From Vibrio cyclitrophicus (lineage in GTDB: Bacteria; Pseudomonadota; Gammaproteobacteria; Enterobacterales; Vibrionaceae): DNA of 64,000 bases. The translations under genes were made by a program, and so were the position numbers. A model generated the notes under the pieces. That model saw only the letters and a program-made list of their open reading frames with translations. It was not told the DNA's origin and made no database searches. The stretch is taken from contig NZ_AP025480.1 in the NCBI RefSeq assembly GCF_024347435.1, positions 1,984,001 to 2,048,000 on the forward strand, given 5' to 3'. Below are positions 18,340 to 28,240 of the stretch, in pieces. Each line of letters opens with the position of its first letter. The stretch's first letter is position 1.

Positions 18340-18371
18340 GAAGAAGAGTAAACATATGTTTACCCTTCTTC
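18340..18371. promoter_or_regulatory. TyrR box inside a 32-bp palindrome upstream of tyrR
   Basis: The core GTAAA-CATATG-TTTAC (18348-18363) matches the TyrR box TGTAAA-N6-TTTACA at 10 of 12 defined positions, including the invariant G and C and the exact spacing. The arms extend outward with GAAGAAG/CTTCTTC, one mismatched pair intervening. It sits between ycjF and tyrR, consistent with tyrR autoregulation as known in Escherichia coli. The long arms could also act as a hairpin at the ycjF 3' end. Confidence 0.75.
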
Positions 18372-18395
18372 TCAAACTATTGAGCCTCAAATACT

Positions 18396-19448
18396 TTATT
18401 TGAGAGTAATACGCTTTATTTCAGAAAGGACGGCTTTACGAAGGTCCGATAATTTTACTTTTCGCTCTTTATGCCAAGGCATAGGACGAAGCAAAGTCAT
18501 GGCTTTTAAGCCCAGTCGAGCGGTTAAAATGCCAACACCGAGCCCCTGCCCTGCTCTTGCAGAAATTTTGCCTGCTAAGTCCATCGATACGAGGTCCATG
18601 CTCGCATCAATCGCCAATTCACTTGCCCCTGCCGCTGCCATGTTGATTAACACTAATTTAAACAGCTTAATGCGCGACCAGTAGCCAAGTTCAATACCAT
18701 ACACATCGGCTAGCTTGTCTATCATGGTGAAATTACGCCACGCCACCAACAACATGTCTGCAGCAGCCAATGGGCTCACTGCAACCAAAGCTGCAGATTC
18801 AGTAGAAAACTTAGTCACGATCTGAGTGGCGACTTTATCCTGATGGCTAACGACCAACGCATCGTACATATCCAGCACTTCGGCATCGCTATGTGCCGGG
18901 TTGATACTGTTCCGCCACTTATCGTATGAAGGAGACTCGGCAACAATGCCCCCTTGTTTAGCGATGTGTTCACAAAACGCTTTTCCTTTACCAACGCTTT
19001 GACTTTGGAGTAGCTCTTCGCTCTGCTCTTGCACACTGAAATGGTCTTTCAGTGAACGTAGCTTCCATAGCTCTTTACCTATTGCACCAAGGCCTAATGA
19101 CGCGATTGCAGCAATAAAACCGGCCCAACCTAATGCTAACCAGTCAGCGGTTTGAATCGCGGTGATCACAGAATCGACCGCTTGCCAGCCCACTAAGCCA
19201 GAGAAAGCGACCAACAAGCCAGAAGTAAACCACTTTTTCTTTTTACTCGGGCGTATCACTTGCTCCAGTTGTTGCTCAGCTTCGCCATCTAGGTCAATTT
19301 CTACTTGTGGTGCGACAGGTACAAATTTTTCTTGTTCGGTGAACATTTGTTGAGCAACTAAATCTGGGCTAACTTCATTCTTATCTTGCTCATCGAACGA
19401 GGTCTTCAACGGTTCATCAAAGACTTGTTTCGTTTTTAATTCACTCAT
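18396..19448 (-). CDS. ycjF: YcjF-family (TIGR01620) inner-membrane protein
   Basis: A 350-residue protein with a charged cytoplasmic N-terminus (about 1-70) and two membrane segments (about 72-92 and 100-122). The C-terminal DUF697-type helical domain has additional hydrophobic stretches ([38 protein letters not shown]). YcjF is co-expressed with YcjX in the phage-shock regulon of enterics; its role in envelope stress is not settled. Here it begins 14 bases after ycjX ends and precedes tyrR, the same order as in Escherichia coli. Confidence 0.88.
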   Translation of the reverse strand: MSELKTKQVFDEPLKTSFDEQDKNEVSPDLVAQQMFTEQEKFVPVAPQVEIDLDGEAEQQLEQVIRPSKKKKWFTSGLLVAFSGLVGWQAVDSVITAIQTADWLALGWAGFIAAIASLGLGAIGKELWKLRSLKDHFSVQEQSEELLQSQSVGKGKAFCEHIAKQGGIVAESPSYDKWRNSINPAHSDAEVLDMYDALVVSHQDKVATQIVTKFSTESAALVAVSPLAAADMLLVAWRNFTMIDKLADVYGIELGYWSRIKLFKLVLINMAAAGASELAIDASMDLVSMDLAGKISARAGQGLGVGILTARLGLKAMTLLRPMPWHKERKVKLSDLRKAVLSEIKRITLK

Positions 19449-19462
19449 TTTGATTGCCTCAA

Positions 19463-20836
19463 TTACTTCAACTTATCGCCAATGAGATACTCTAAAACCT
19501 TATCGACTCGTAAGTGCTGACAAGGCTCATCGGAATGTTGTTCCATTGGCCTAAAGCTCGTGAAATCAAACTGATTAGTTTCCCAATATTGTTTGTTCGG
19601 CAGCTTACGCGGCACCTCGCCAGGATACATGGTTTGAGACACGTTATCTAAAGTGACCCCTTGCAACGCAGGAACATTGTCTGAACCTGACGAAATATAA
19701 CCCGCACTGGTCGCTTGAATAGACGCGATGCTCATGCAACTCATGTCGATATATTCAAACGCCGCCTGTTGCCACGCTGGGTGTACCATCTGTTGTAACA
19801 GCGACACCAAGTTCGGATGTTGATCCGGTGTCACATGGTCAGCTTTGGTGGCTGCAAACAAGATCTTGTCGATCTTCGGCGCAAACAGGCGTCTTAAGAT
19901 ATTGCTTCGGCCGTACTTAAAGCTCTTTAATAGCTGCTCTAATGCACCACGCATATCCATGAAAGAGTCGTAGCCCGCATTGAGCGGCTGTAAGCAGTCC
20001 ACCAGCACGATTTGTCTATCGAACGTCGCGAAGTGATTCTTATAGAACGCCTTTACGACCTTTTGCTGATACTCTTCATAACGTGCTTTTAAAACCGCAT
20101 AGTTACTTGTTTTTGAGAACTTGCCCTCAGGTGCGATGCACGGGAAAAATTGCAGCACAGGCGCACCTTCAAGCTCACCTGGCAATACGAATCGACCCGG
20201 CTGTACCCAGTGCAATCCGTTATCCTTACAAGTATGAAGGTACTGAGTATAGCTATCGGCAATCGCGACCAGTTTCTTTTCGTCGGCTTCGGCTAGCAAG
20301 TCAATGTCACCGCGCATTGCGTTCCACTGTTGCGAGTAGACTTCTCTATCGCCTTTCAATGCGGAAAATTGAGATTGACTCCAAGTATCGAAATCCATAT
20401 CGAGTAGGGGTAAATCAAGCAGCCATTCACCAGGGTAATCAACAATATCGAGATAAAGAGTGCTGTTTTTACTCAATAACTTTTTTGCACCTTTAGCTGG
20501 CTTATATTTAATGGCTAAACGAATCTCACTGACATCACGCGTTGGCACGGGCCATTCTGGTGGCTCCGCATTGAGTGACTCCATCGCTTCATCGTAAGAA
20601 AAACGCGGGATCATCATGTTATGTTGTGGAATACGTTTAGCACCAATGATTCTTCCATCTCTCGCCGAGGCAAGTAGAGGCAGATTTTTGTGGGTAGACG
20701 TATGAAGAAGCTGATTAACCAGCGAAGTAATGAATGCTGTCTTACCCGCACGAGAAAGCCCCGTGACCGCTACTCGAATATGAGAATCCGTTCCTCTGCT
20801 TATAAAGTCACTCATTTCTTGAGTTAGGTGTTTCAT
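19463..20836 (-). CDS. ycjX: YcjX-family P-loop GTPase-like protein
   Basis: A 457-residue cytoplasmic protein of the YcjX/DUF463 family. The P-loop is [20 protein letters not shown] (about residues 26-45); a Walker B-like DIVDYPGEW lies near 128-136 and AATKADHVT near 330 resembles the guanine-specificity TKAD motif. It is the first gene of ycjX-ycjF, with tyrR behind them. The family belongs to the phage-shock regulon in enterics, but no pspABC genes are seen in this window. Confidence 0.9.
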   Translation of the reverse strand: MKHLTQEMSDFISRGTDSHIRVAVTGLSRAGKTAFITSLVNQLLHTSTHKNLPLLASARDGRIIGAKRIPQHNMMIPRFSYDEAMESLNAEPPEWPVPTRDVSEIRLAIKYKPAKGAKKLLSKNSTLYLDIVDYPGEWLLDLPLLDMDFDTWSQSQFSALKGDREVYSQQWNAMRGDIDLLAEADEKKLVAIADSYTQYLHTCKDNGLHWVQPGRFVLPGELEGAPVLQFFPCIAPEGKFSKTSNYAVLKARYEEYQQKVVKAFYKNHFATFDRQIVLVDCLQPLNAGYDSFMDMRGALEQLLKSFKYGRSNILRRLFAPKIDKILFAATKADHVTPDQHPNLVSLLQQMVHPAWQQAAFEYIDMSCMSIASIQATSAGYISSGSDNVPALQGVTLDNVSQTMYPGEVPRKLPNKQYWETNQFDFTSFRPMEQHSDEPCQHLRVDKVLEYLIGDKLK

Positions 20837-20987
20837 TTGAACGACTCCGTAATAGTTAAGCTAACTGATATAGTAATAGAAACGTTAGCCTGTGCTCTTT
20901 CCCAGTTGGGTTAGTTTGTATGCTTATGCTTGTTCTTTTGCTAATAGTAGTGAGTATGCAATACACATTCTTAATGCTAGATGAATA

Positions 20988-21021
20988 AAAGCCCCTGACT
21001 ACATTCATAATCAGGGGCTTT
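20988..21021. terminator. Intrinsic terminator for the small membrane-protein gene
   Basis: An 11-bp stem (AAAGCCCCTGA with its complement) and a 12-base loop with A/T-rich flanks, downstream of the 61-residue gene. Confidence 0.8.
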
Positions 21022-21043
21022 AAAATTTTCAGTTAATGTCAGA

Positions 21044-21229
21044 CTAATCGTCTTCTATCAGCTTGTAGATAACGAACAGTGTGATCTCAGAAATCAACCA
21101 TAATACACATGTGATAGTTACGTACTTTTCGTTAAAGATGCTGATTCCGTGCAAGATCAAATCGTAACCAATGAAACTACCAATCACCACTGCCAAGATA
21201 ATCTGTAGGATCTGAATAAAACGAGGCAT
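21044..21229 (-). CDS. Small two-TM membrane protein
   Basis: A 61-residue hydrophobic protein with two membrane segments (about 6-26 and 36-56, WLISEITLFVIYKL) and an acidic end (EDD). The start is supported by GGAGAG 4 bases before the ATG. It is bounded on both sides by terminators, so it is its own unit. No family is recognised. Confidence 0.65.
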   Translation of the reverse strand: MPRFIQILQIILAVVIGSFIGYDLILHGISIFNEKYVTITCVLWLISEITLFVIYKLIEDD

Positions 21230-21291
21230 TCCTCTCTCCTATGTTCTTATATCAAACGATGTGTTTATAACTATATCATTGATAATAAGAC

Positions 21292-21317
21292 AAAAGTGCA
21301 GACAATGCTGCACTTTT
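21292..21317. terminator. Intrinsic terminator of the fumarase gene
   Basis: A 10-bp stem (AAAAGTGCAG with its complement), 6-base loop and T-runs on both sides, 77 bases after the fumarase stop. Confidence 0.88.
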
Positions 21318-21393
21318 ATTCTTAAGTTTCTGTCAAAAATTGCAATTCAAACACTCAGGTCAAGGTTAATTGCGCCTTTCTAGCGTTCGTTAA

Positions 21394-22911
21394 TTACGCT
21401 TTTTCGGCTTCTGCAATTTTCACTTTCCACGTGTCAGGGCCGATCTGGTGTGCGTTTACGCCGTTAGAGTCAACCGCTACCGTTACCGGCATGTCCTCAA
21501 CTTCAAACTCGTAAATCGCTTCCATACCGAGATCTTCAAACGCAACCACGCGTGCTTTTTTAATTGCCTTCGCGACTAAATAAGCTGCACCACCAACGGC
21601 CATTAGGTAAACCGATTTATGCTGTTTGATTGACTCAACCGTTGCAGGGCCACGCTCGGCTTTACCAATCATGCCCATAATACCGGTTTCTTCTAGCATC
21701 ATGTCGGTGAACTTATCCATGCGAGTAGACGTTGTTGGGCCCGCAGGACCTACCGCTTCGTCACCCACAGCATCGACAGGGCCAACGTAGTATATGAACT
21801 TGCCTTTCAGGTCGACGCCTTCTGGTAAACCTTCACCACTTTCAAGCATACCTTGAATACGCTTATGAGCGGCATCACGGCCGGTTAAGATCTTACCTGA
21901 TAGAAGAACAGTTTCACCAGTCTTCCACTCCTGTACATCTTCTTTAGTAATTTCATCAAGGTTAACACGGCGTGTATTTGCGCCAGCTTCCCAAGTAATA
22001 TCTGGCCATTCTTCTAGCTTGGGTGGTGTTAGTTCTGCAGGGCCGCTGCCGTCTAGCGTAAAGTGAACGTGACGCGTTGCCGCACAATTCGGGATCAAGC
22101 AAACAGGCTTTGAAGCTGCATGCGTTGGCGCTGTTTTGATTTTAACGTCAACCACAGTCGTTAGACCGCCAAGGCCTTGTGCACCAATACCAAGCTTGTT
22201 TACACGGTTGAAGATGTCTAAACGAAGCTCTTCTTCTGCGTTCTCTGGACCTTTGTCGATAAGGTCTTGAATATCGATGTGTTCCATCAGAGATTCTTTA
22301 GCGAGTACCGCGGCTTTCTCAGCCGTACCGCCAATGCCTATACCAAGCATGCCCGGTGGACACCAGCCCGCGCCCATTGTTGGTAGCGTCTTCTCTACCC
22401 ACTCTGCAATATCATCAGAAGGGTTAAGCATTACCATCTTGGTTTTGTTCTCAGAACCGCCGCCTTTTGCCGCGATTTGAATTTCAACTTTGTTGCCTGG
22501 AACCATATTAATGTGAACAACTGCTGGTGTGTTGTCTTTGGTATTAATACGCTTACCTGCAGGGTCCATTAGGACAGATGCACGCAATGGGTTATCTGGA
22601 TTGTTGTAAGCTTGACGAACGCCTTCATCAACCATCTGTTGTACTGTTTGATCCGTTTCCCACCTAACATCCATACCGATGTTCACGAAACAAGTAACAA
22701 TACCCGTATCCTGACAAATTGGACGATGACCTTCCGCAGACATACGCGAGTTAATAAGAATCTGAGCGATAGCATCTTTTGCTGCTTGGCTTTCTTCTTT
22801 CTCGTACGCTTTTTCTAGGGCTTGGACAAAGTCTAAAGGGTGATAATAAGAAATGTACTGAAGTGCGTCAGCGACACTGCTGATCACATCTTGCTTACGA
22901 ATAACCGTCAT
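21394..22911 (-). CDS. Class I (iron-sulfur) fumarate hydratase
   Basis: A 505-residue TCA-cycle enzyme that converts fumarate and L-malate, of the oxygen-sensitive [4Fe-4S] class. Cluster cysteines lie in ICQDTGIVT (about residue 65) and CLIPNCAATRHVHF (about 273-278); the C-terminal domain shows VGPAGPTTSTRMDKF and YLMAVGGAAYLVAKAI. Its length and N-terminus (MTVIRKQDVISSVADAL) fit the 505-510-residue class I enzymes of pseudomonads and vibrios rather than the 548-residue FumA. SD GAGG precedes the ATG. Confidence 0.95.
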   Translation of the reverse strand: MTVIRKQDVISSVADALQYISYYHPLDFVQALEKAYEKEESQAAKDAIAQILINSRMSAEGHRPICQDTGIVTCFVNIGMDVRWETDQTVQQMVDEGVRQAYNNPDNPLRASVLMDPAGKRINTKDNTPAVVHINMVPGNKVEIQIAAKGGGSENKTKMVMLNPSDDIAEWVEKTLPTMGAGWCPPGMLGIGIGGTAEKAAVLAKESLMEHIDIQDLIDKGPENAEEELRLDIFNRVNKLGIGAQGLGGLTTVVDVKIKTAPTHAASKPVCLIPNCAATRHVHFTLDGSGPAELTPPKLEEWPDITWEAGANTRRVNLDEITKEDVQEWKTGETVLLSGKILTGRDAAHKRIQGMLESGEGLPEGVDLKGKFIYYVGPVDAVGDEAVGPAGPTTSTRMDKFTDMMLEETGIMGMIGKAERGPATVESIKQHKSVYLMAVGGAAYLVAKAIKKARVVAFEDLGMEAIYEFEVEDMPVTVAVDSNGVNAHQIGPDTWKVKIAEAEKA

Positions 22912-23165
22912 TGCATGCCTCTTTATTGTTCTGGTTCCATGTGGGATCTTGGTTTAACTGTTTTTGTCTAACCGAATTAGTTGGCTTAGCTTTTTATTAT
23001 GTTGAGCTGTATTTAGTTGCTGTAGCAATCGCTTGCATAGCTTTAAACTAAACCATGTGGTTTGCACCGTTCTAATCAAGAACCCATTTTATTTTCAATT
23101 TATGATACTCTTGCTTCCTCTCACACGCCATGCAGTGATCGAACTCTTTGTCACAAATTAAACAA

Positions 23166-24563
23166 ATGAATAACAACGAATTTCGCTCTATCCAAATCAA
23201 GCCGCTTGAATATCAATCAACTTTAGCTAAACATCTGTTTTCTCATATTGAAAACCTACCGTGGGCAATGCTATTACGCTCCGCTTCAGAAAGCCATGTT
23301 GATAGTCGATACGATATTTTAGTTGCTCAACCCATCGCCACCTTCGAGACTATCGGTGCAGAAACGACCGTTAATGTTAATGAAGAAACTCTTGTTAGCA
23401 AAAAGCATTTCGTTTCAAAGTCGGATCCTTTCGAACTACTCGACCAATATCAACAGCAGTTATTACCGGCGACCAAAGAGCATGCTGATTTGCCATTCGT
23501 TGGCGGCGCTTTAGGCTACTTCAGTTACGATTTAGGGCGACGAGTAGAAGCTCTTCCCTCTCTTGCTAAGCATGATATTTCTGCGCCCGACATGGCGGTT
23601 GGTTTATATGAATGGGCAGTGATCGTTGACCATCAATTAAAAACAGCGTGTATTGTCGGCTGCAATATCGATGAACATCATGATTGGCTGATACAACAGG
23701 CCTCTAGGCCAAACCGAACACATGCGCGCTTTGGATTAACCACACCGTGGCAATCCAATATGAGCGAAGAGAGCTACGCCAATAAGTTTAATAGCGTGCA
23801 AGAGTATTTGTTATCGGGTGACTGTTATCAAATTAACTTAGCTCAGCGCTTCAATGCTCAATACCAAGGTAGTGAATGGCTCGCTTATGAGAAACTTGAA
23901 CAGTACAACTCGGCGCCCTTTTCTGGTTTTATCCGATTGGCAGAGTGCGCAATCATTAGTGTTTCTCCGGAGCGTTTCTTAGAGCTTAAAGACAACATCA
24001 TCGAAACTAAGCCAATTAAAGGTACGCGCCCTCGTTCTGAGGATCGTAAAGTTGATGATGCCCATGCTCAAGATTTGTTGAGTGCAGAAAAAGATCAGGC
24101 CGAAAACCTGATGATCGTTGACCTGTTACGTAATGATATTGGCCGTGTGGCAAAACCTGGTACGGTGCATGTCCCTAAACTGTTTGATATCGAAAGCTTC
24201 CCTGCTGTGCATCACTTAGTTAGTACAATCAGAGCCGACCTAGATTCTAAATACTCAGCAACCGACTTACTGAGAGCTTGCTTCCCTGGAGGTTCAATTA
24301 CTGGCGCTCCAAAAGTGCGCGCTATGCAGATCATTGAAGAGTTGGAACCGCATCGACGCTCAGCGTATTGCGGCAGTATCGGCTACATCAGTAGAAATGG
24401 CAGAATGGACACCAGCATTACCATTCGTACGTTAGTTGCCGAGAACAACACGCTTTATGCTTGGGCTGGTGGTGGTGTGGTATTCGATAGTGATTGCGCC
24501 TCTGAATATCAAGAAACATTAGATAAGCTGAGTCGCATCCTTCCTGTGCTTGAAGAGTGTTAG
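23166..24563 (+). CDS. pabB: Aminodeoxychorismate synthase component I
   Basis: A chorismate-using enzyme of folate synthesis; with PabA glutaminase it makes 4-amino-4-deoxychorismate. From ATG 23166 it is 465 residues; an in-frame TTG at 23148 would add six. Diagnostic PIKGTRPR (PabB has Lys where anthranilate synthase has Ala), the LLRNDIGRVAKPGTVHV segment and FPGGSITGAPKVRAMQIIEE are all present. The N-terminal third is the usual component I beta domain. It is divergent from the fumarase gene. Confidence 0.93.
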   Translation: MNNNEFRSIQIKPLEYQSTLAKHLFSHIENLPWAMLLRSASESHVDSRYDILVAQPIATFETIGAETTVNVNEETLVSKKHFVSKSDPFELLDQYQQQLLPATKEHADLPFVGGALGYFSYDLGRRVEALPSLAKHDISAPDMAVGLYEWAVIVDHQLKTACIVGCNIDEHHDWLIQQASRPNRTHARFGLTTPWQSNMSEESYANKFNSVQEYLLSGDCYQINLAQRFNAQYQGSEWLAYEKLEQYNSAPFSGFIRLAECAIISVSPERFLELKDNIIETKPIKGTRPRSEDRKVDDAHAQDLLSAEKDQAENLMIVDLLRNDIGRVAKPGTVHVPKLFDIESFPAVHHLVSTIRADLDSKYSATDLLRACFPGGSITGAPKVRAMQIIEELEPHRRSAYCGSIGYISRNGRMDTSITIRTLVAENNTLYAWAGGGVVFDSDCASEYQETLDKLSRILPVLEEC

Positions 24564-24610
24564 GTAACGACACTGAAGGCTATTTAGTCATAGGCAAAAG
24601 CTCGATATAA

Positions 24611-24645
24611 AAAAACCGAAGGATCATAAGATCACTTCGGTTTTT
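24611..24645. terminator. Bidirectional intrinsic terminator between pabB and the hybrid kinase
   Basis: An 11-bp stem (AAAAACCGAAG with its complement), extended by an inner GATC/GATC pair, with A- and T-runs on both sides. Confidence 0.9.
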
Positions 24646-24699
24646 TAGTATTTGAGTCTGAGTCTGAGTAGATAATTGACCACTCACTATTAACGTGAC

Positions 24700-26418
24700 T
24701 TACGCTACCTTCACAGCAGAAACACCCCACTTCTTGAGCATCTCTGTGAGGTCGTTCGCGGTATAAGGTTTACTAAGGATGTCATCCATTCCACACTGAA
24801 TACAACGTTCACGCTCTTCTAATGTTGTGCCGGCAGTCAGTGCCACTATAGATTTGGCGTAACCTTTCTCTCTGAGCTTTTCTGTCGCTTCAAAGCCATC
24901 CATAACCGGCATTCTGCAATCCATAAAAACAATGTCGTAATCATTATTTGAGGCTAGCTCGAACCCTTCTACACCATTACTAGCGATAACAGGTTCAATC
25001 TCATGCTTACGTAGCATTTGTTGGATGATGATTTGGTTCATTTTGATATCATCAACTACCAGAACTTTCAATAAAGACAGCTCAACGTTTGATTCGACAT
25101 TTTTGGCCACTCGTTCATCTTCACGCGATATATCGATAACTTTTAAAGGTATAGAAATAGTAAAAGTTGTTCCGACTTCAACCACACTAGACACACTAAT
25201 ATGACCATTCATCAAAGCGACCAACTTACGGCAAATCGCTAAGCCAAGTCCGGTACCCTCATAGTTTCGGCTACTCGAATTATCAGCTTGAGTAAAAGGT
25301 TCAAACAAAGTTTTGTGTGCAGATTCGGCAATCCCAACCCCGGTATCTTCTACAGAAAAAACGAATTGGCTGTTGTTCCATTCGATACCAACATTCACAT
25401 GTCCCTCTTCTGTGAATTTAATCGCATTACCGATTAGGTTTACAAATAGCTGAGTGATGCGTTCTAAATCCCCATTAAAATGAGTAGGTACATTTGAGGA
25501 CACGCTGATATTAAATTCAAGCTGCTTCTCAATCGCACGATTGGTGAAGATGCTTTGAATCGTGTTTCTCAAATCATCCAGTGCAAATGTCTTGGGAATC
25601 AGCTCCAACATACCCGCATTAATCTTACTGTAATCAAGTAGGTCATTAATGATGGTTCTTAGGAACTCACCAGATTGACTTAGGTTGTTGACTATTTCAC
25701 GCTGAGAAAAGGTCAAGTCGGTGTCGCTGATCAATTCAGCACTACCTAACAAGCCGTTGAGTGGGGTTCTTAATTCGTGGTTAATCATTGCAACGAAATC
25801 ACGAGTTGCTCTTTCGGACTCTTCTGCTCGTTTGCGTGATTCAATATTTCGGTTAATCGCGAGCTGATGAGTTAGCGCACTGCATATCAAATCCGTTACT
25901 AACAAAAGTTGACTCTCAATAAACTCATAGTCTTGATCGAGCAACCTAACCTTAACGATCAGTGCACCAACGATCACCTTCTCCACTTCAAGAGGCACCG
26001 TCAACAAGTTACCTTGCCATTGAGGTTCCTGAATCTCTTGATCTAACCCACCGACCGTTTCGTCGCCGTAATCATATGTGAGAAGTTGAGGTATGAGTTT
26101 AGGTGGCAGTATCAGACGACTGGCTTCAATTAAATAACTGTTCGTCACGTTTGTCGTTAATTCAGACAACATGATGTCATCGAGATCATTCCTAAGAAAC
26201 GCGCGCCCAAAATCGATCAACAAATTGTCGATTTGCTCTTGAAACTCAATGCGGCGAATATTCGCGTTCGAACGTTTTTCTAACTGACGCAAAGCAAGCT
26301 CAAGCTGTTGGTTTGCCTCAAACAATTCAAGACTCTTTTGTTCCAACAATGCTTCAGCCGCTTTCCGTGCCGCGACTTGACGTTTAAGCTTCTTCTCTAA
26401 GGCTGATGCCAGATCCAT
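24700..26418 (-). CDS. H-NOX-associated hybrid sensor histidine kinase
   Basis: A 572-residue soluble kinase with no membrane segment. It has an N-terminal coiled coil (about 1-60), a GAF-like sensory region (about 60-190) and a HisKA domain with H-box FVAMINHELRTPLNGLLG (about 205-220). The ATPase shows NAIKF, DTGVGI and GTGLGLAI, and a C-terminal receiver carries phospho-Asp in VFMDCRMPVMDG. It starts 1 base after the H-NOX stop, so the two are coupled. By analogy with HqsK of Vibrio harveyi, NO binding to H-NOX should alter kinase activity and a phosphotransfer protein such as LuxU may be the target; the target is inferred. Confidence 0.88.
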   Translation of the reverse strand: MDLASALEKKLKRQVAARKAAEALLEQKSLELFEANQQLELALRQLEKRSNANIRRIEFQEQIDNLLIDFGRAFLRNDLDDIMLSELTTNVTNSYLIEASRLILPPKLIPQLLTYDYGDETVGGLDQEIQEPQWQGNLLTVPLEVEKVIVGALIVKVRLLDQDYEFIESQLLLVTDLICSALTHQLAINRNIESRKRAEESERATRDFVAMINHELRTPLNGLLGSAELISDTDLTFSQREIVNNLSQSGEFLRTIINDLLDYSKINAGMLELIPKTFALDDLRNTIQSIFTNRAIEKQLEFNISVSSNVPTHFNGDLERITQLFVNLIGNAIKFTEEGHVNVGIEWNNSQFVFSVEDTGVGIAESAHKTLFEPFTQADNSSSRNYEGTGLGLAICRKLVALMNGHISVSSVVEVGTTFTISIPLKVIDISREDERVAKNVESNVELSLLKVLVVDDIKMNQIIIQQMLRKHEIEPVIASNGVEGFELASNNDYDIVFMDCRMPVMDGFEATEKLREKGYAKSIVALTAGTTLEERERCIQCGMDDILSKPYTANDLTEMLKKWGVSAVKVA

Positions 26419-26419
26419 A

Positions 26420-26962
26420 TTACTTTTCGACTTTCAAATTAAACCTAACCACGCTTTGGTCATCATTCTGAGGTGTCATTTCTACCAAGATAGACTCCCC
26501 GTGATATTCAGCGCATCCTTCAATTAGTCCCAAACAAACATGAGACATACACCTTGCGCTTTTGTAGTCAAAAATAAGTTGTGCTTCGGTCGTAGTAATA
26601 AAACTGAATTCTGGTGGTTCAGCGTCGGGATAGAGCTTCTTCACTTCTACATGAATATAGCGCTCTACGTGTTGAATAAATTGAAAAGTGGTATTGCTAT
26701 GTGCAAGGCTGGCTTTGTTCGGCAAAGAGGCTAACAGGTTTTTAAATACAGATTGCCCAAATACGCGTTGCAAACTTCCTGCATCGATATCGGTTTTCTT
26801 ACTCAGGTTAATGATGAGTTTCACGAGATCTTTGTGGTCGTAACTTCCGACCGATGTATAGATCCCCTCGTCTTCTGACATATCTAAAACTTCTTCCAAA
26901 AGTTCTAAACCAAACTTTTCTTCAACAAGCTCTAAAAATTCGGTGAATATGATTCCTTTCAT
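26420..26962 (-). CDS. H-NOX haem nitric-oxide/oxygen-binding sensor
   Basis: A 180-residue stand-alone H-NOX protein. The start MKGIIF is typical, the proximal haem ligand is predicted as His104 (RYIHVEVKKLYPDAE), and the propionate-binding YxSxR motif is Tyr133-Ser135-Arg137. Family members in facultative aerobes bind NO at sub-nanomolar levels and inhibit a cognate kinase or cyclase. It is immediately upstream of the hybrid kinase gene, the classical partner. Confidence 0.95.
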   Translation of the reverse strand: MKGIIFTEFLELVEEKFGLELLEEVLDMSEDEGIYTSVGSYDHKDLVKLIINLSKKTDIDAGSLQRVFGQSVFKNLLASLPNKASLAHSNTTFQFIQHVERYIHVEVKKLYPDAEPPEFSFITTTEAQLIFDYKSARCMSHVCLGLIEGCAEYHGESILVEMTPQNDDQSVVRFNLKVEK

Positions 26963-27331
26963 CTCATACCTTTTATTCTATTTCTTTTTAGAATGAGCCA
27001 CTAAGTGAGGGTTATCAAATTCTTAAGGACAAAATAACCATCCACCACTCAATTTTATGACATGAGTAACGCTTACCGGCTCATATGATCCTATTGAATA
27101 TAGCAAAAGCCACTGAATTTTAGATACACCCCTCCTGATTGGGTGGACGTATCACATATCAACCTGCTATTTGCGATTTAAGAATGCCAATAAAAATAGA
27201 CAATGAAGACATTAGTACAACGTTAAAACTGGTACCAAACAAATCGTTCAGCAAACAGAAAAGCGAGATTGGCTTTCGACTCGGTGTTGTGACTATACTT
27301 AAAAGCATAACAATCAATATATTGGCATGAT
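26963..27331. other. Divergent promoter region between H-NOX and Nudix genes
   Basis: No supported gene. A short open frame from a TTG at 27139 reaches 27330 but has no SD sequence and odd composition. I see no NsrR, FNR or other operator that I would stand behind. Confidence 0.4.
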
Positions 27332-27931
27332 ATGAATAAAGATAACTTCCTTCAGCAATTCCAACTTAACCCAACCGTTGGCTATCACCCAGAGTCTGTT
27401 GAGCGTGTTTCTCACATAACAGAGGATCAACTTCGTAAAGCAGCAGTAGTGGTAGGTTTAGTTGAAAGAGAGGATGGTTTACATGTCATTTTTACTAAAA
27501 GAGCAGCTCACCTTAAGCGCCATCCTGGCCAAGTCAGTTTTCCTGGAGGGAAGCACGAACTTTCCGACCCATCCATGCAGTTTACGGCACTGAGAGAGCT
27601 CCACGAAGAGGTCGGAATTCGATCAGATCAAGTTAAAATTGTTGGGCAATTACCAGCATTGAGTACCATTAGTAAATTTTCTGTGACACCGATTGTTGCC
27701 ATGGTCGATCCTGACTATGAAGCCATCATCGATGAGAACGAAGTTGCCTCAATTTTTGAGGTTCCAGCCACCTATGTTTTAGACCAAGCCAAGTTGCACA
27801 GTCACACGGTGAATTTTAAGAAAATTAAGCATCGTGTTTTTGCGATGCCCTTCGAAGAGCACCTAATTTGGGGCGTTACGGCTCAAATCATCCAATCACT
27901 GCAGCGACACGTAGTGCAACAAATTACATAG
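27332..27931 (+). CDS. Nudix hydrolase, CoA pyrophosphatase type
   Basis: A 199-residue NudL/YeaB-like enzyme expected to cleave CoA or CoA derivatives into phosphopantetheine and 3',5'-ADP. The CoA-specific motif is visible upstream of the Nudix box (LKRHPGQVSFPGGKHE), and the Nudix box TALRELHEEVGI follows (about 88-99). The usual length is about 190. Its SD is weak. In vibrios I recall this gene near pabB; here the H-NOX pair stands between them. Confidence 0.85.
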   Translation: MNKDNFLQQFQLNPTVGYHPESVERVSHITEDQLRKAAVVVGLVEREDGLHVIFTKRAAHLKRHPGQVSFPGGKHELSDPSMQFTALRELHEEVGIRSDQVKIVGQLPALSTISKFSVTPIVAMVDPDYEAIIDENEVASIFEVPATYVLDQAKLHSHTVNFKKIKHRVFAMPFEEHLIWGVTAQIIQSLQRHVVQQIT

Positions 27932-28240
27932 AAACTACGTTTTGTTTAATCTCTGTTAACAAAATCCTGTCTTTCCATGGAACAGATTTATTAATGCAAT
28001 TTTACGCAAACGATTCCCTGGTATAAAACTATACAAGCCCCGCCAATTCATAAGAAAAACTAATACCCAAGCCAAATATAAATCACCTGTAGCACACCAT
28101 TTTCGTGATCAAAAATCCGTTTTTCGCATATCATGTGCCACGCCGTTTCATTACATGATTTAGATCTATTTTTTGCAGAAGAAAATTCTGCAGAATTGGC
28201 GCCGACTTATTTCCTGTTCCCAAAAAATGAGTAATTTAAC
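27932..28240. other. Leader/promoter region of the serine transporter gene
   Basis: No gene seen. A small hairpin (TGCAGAA, loop GAAAA, TTCTGCA; 28174-28192) lies 49 bases before the sdaC start and may belong to its 5' leader. Confidence 0.4.

Noticed and set aside
27139..27330. 63-codon plus-strand frame before the Nudix gene
   Set aside because: TTG start without SD and no protein-like features.
28125..28140. Second sigma-54-like element on the minus strand (TGGCAC-N5-ATGC)
   Set aside because: It points into the 3' end of the Nudix gene with no minus-strand gene to drive, and its -12 element is imperfect.
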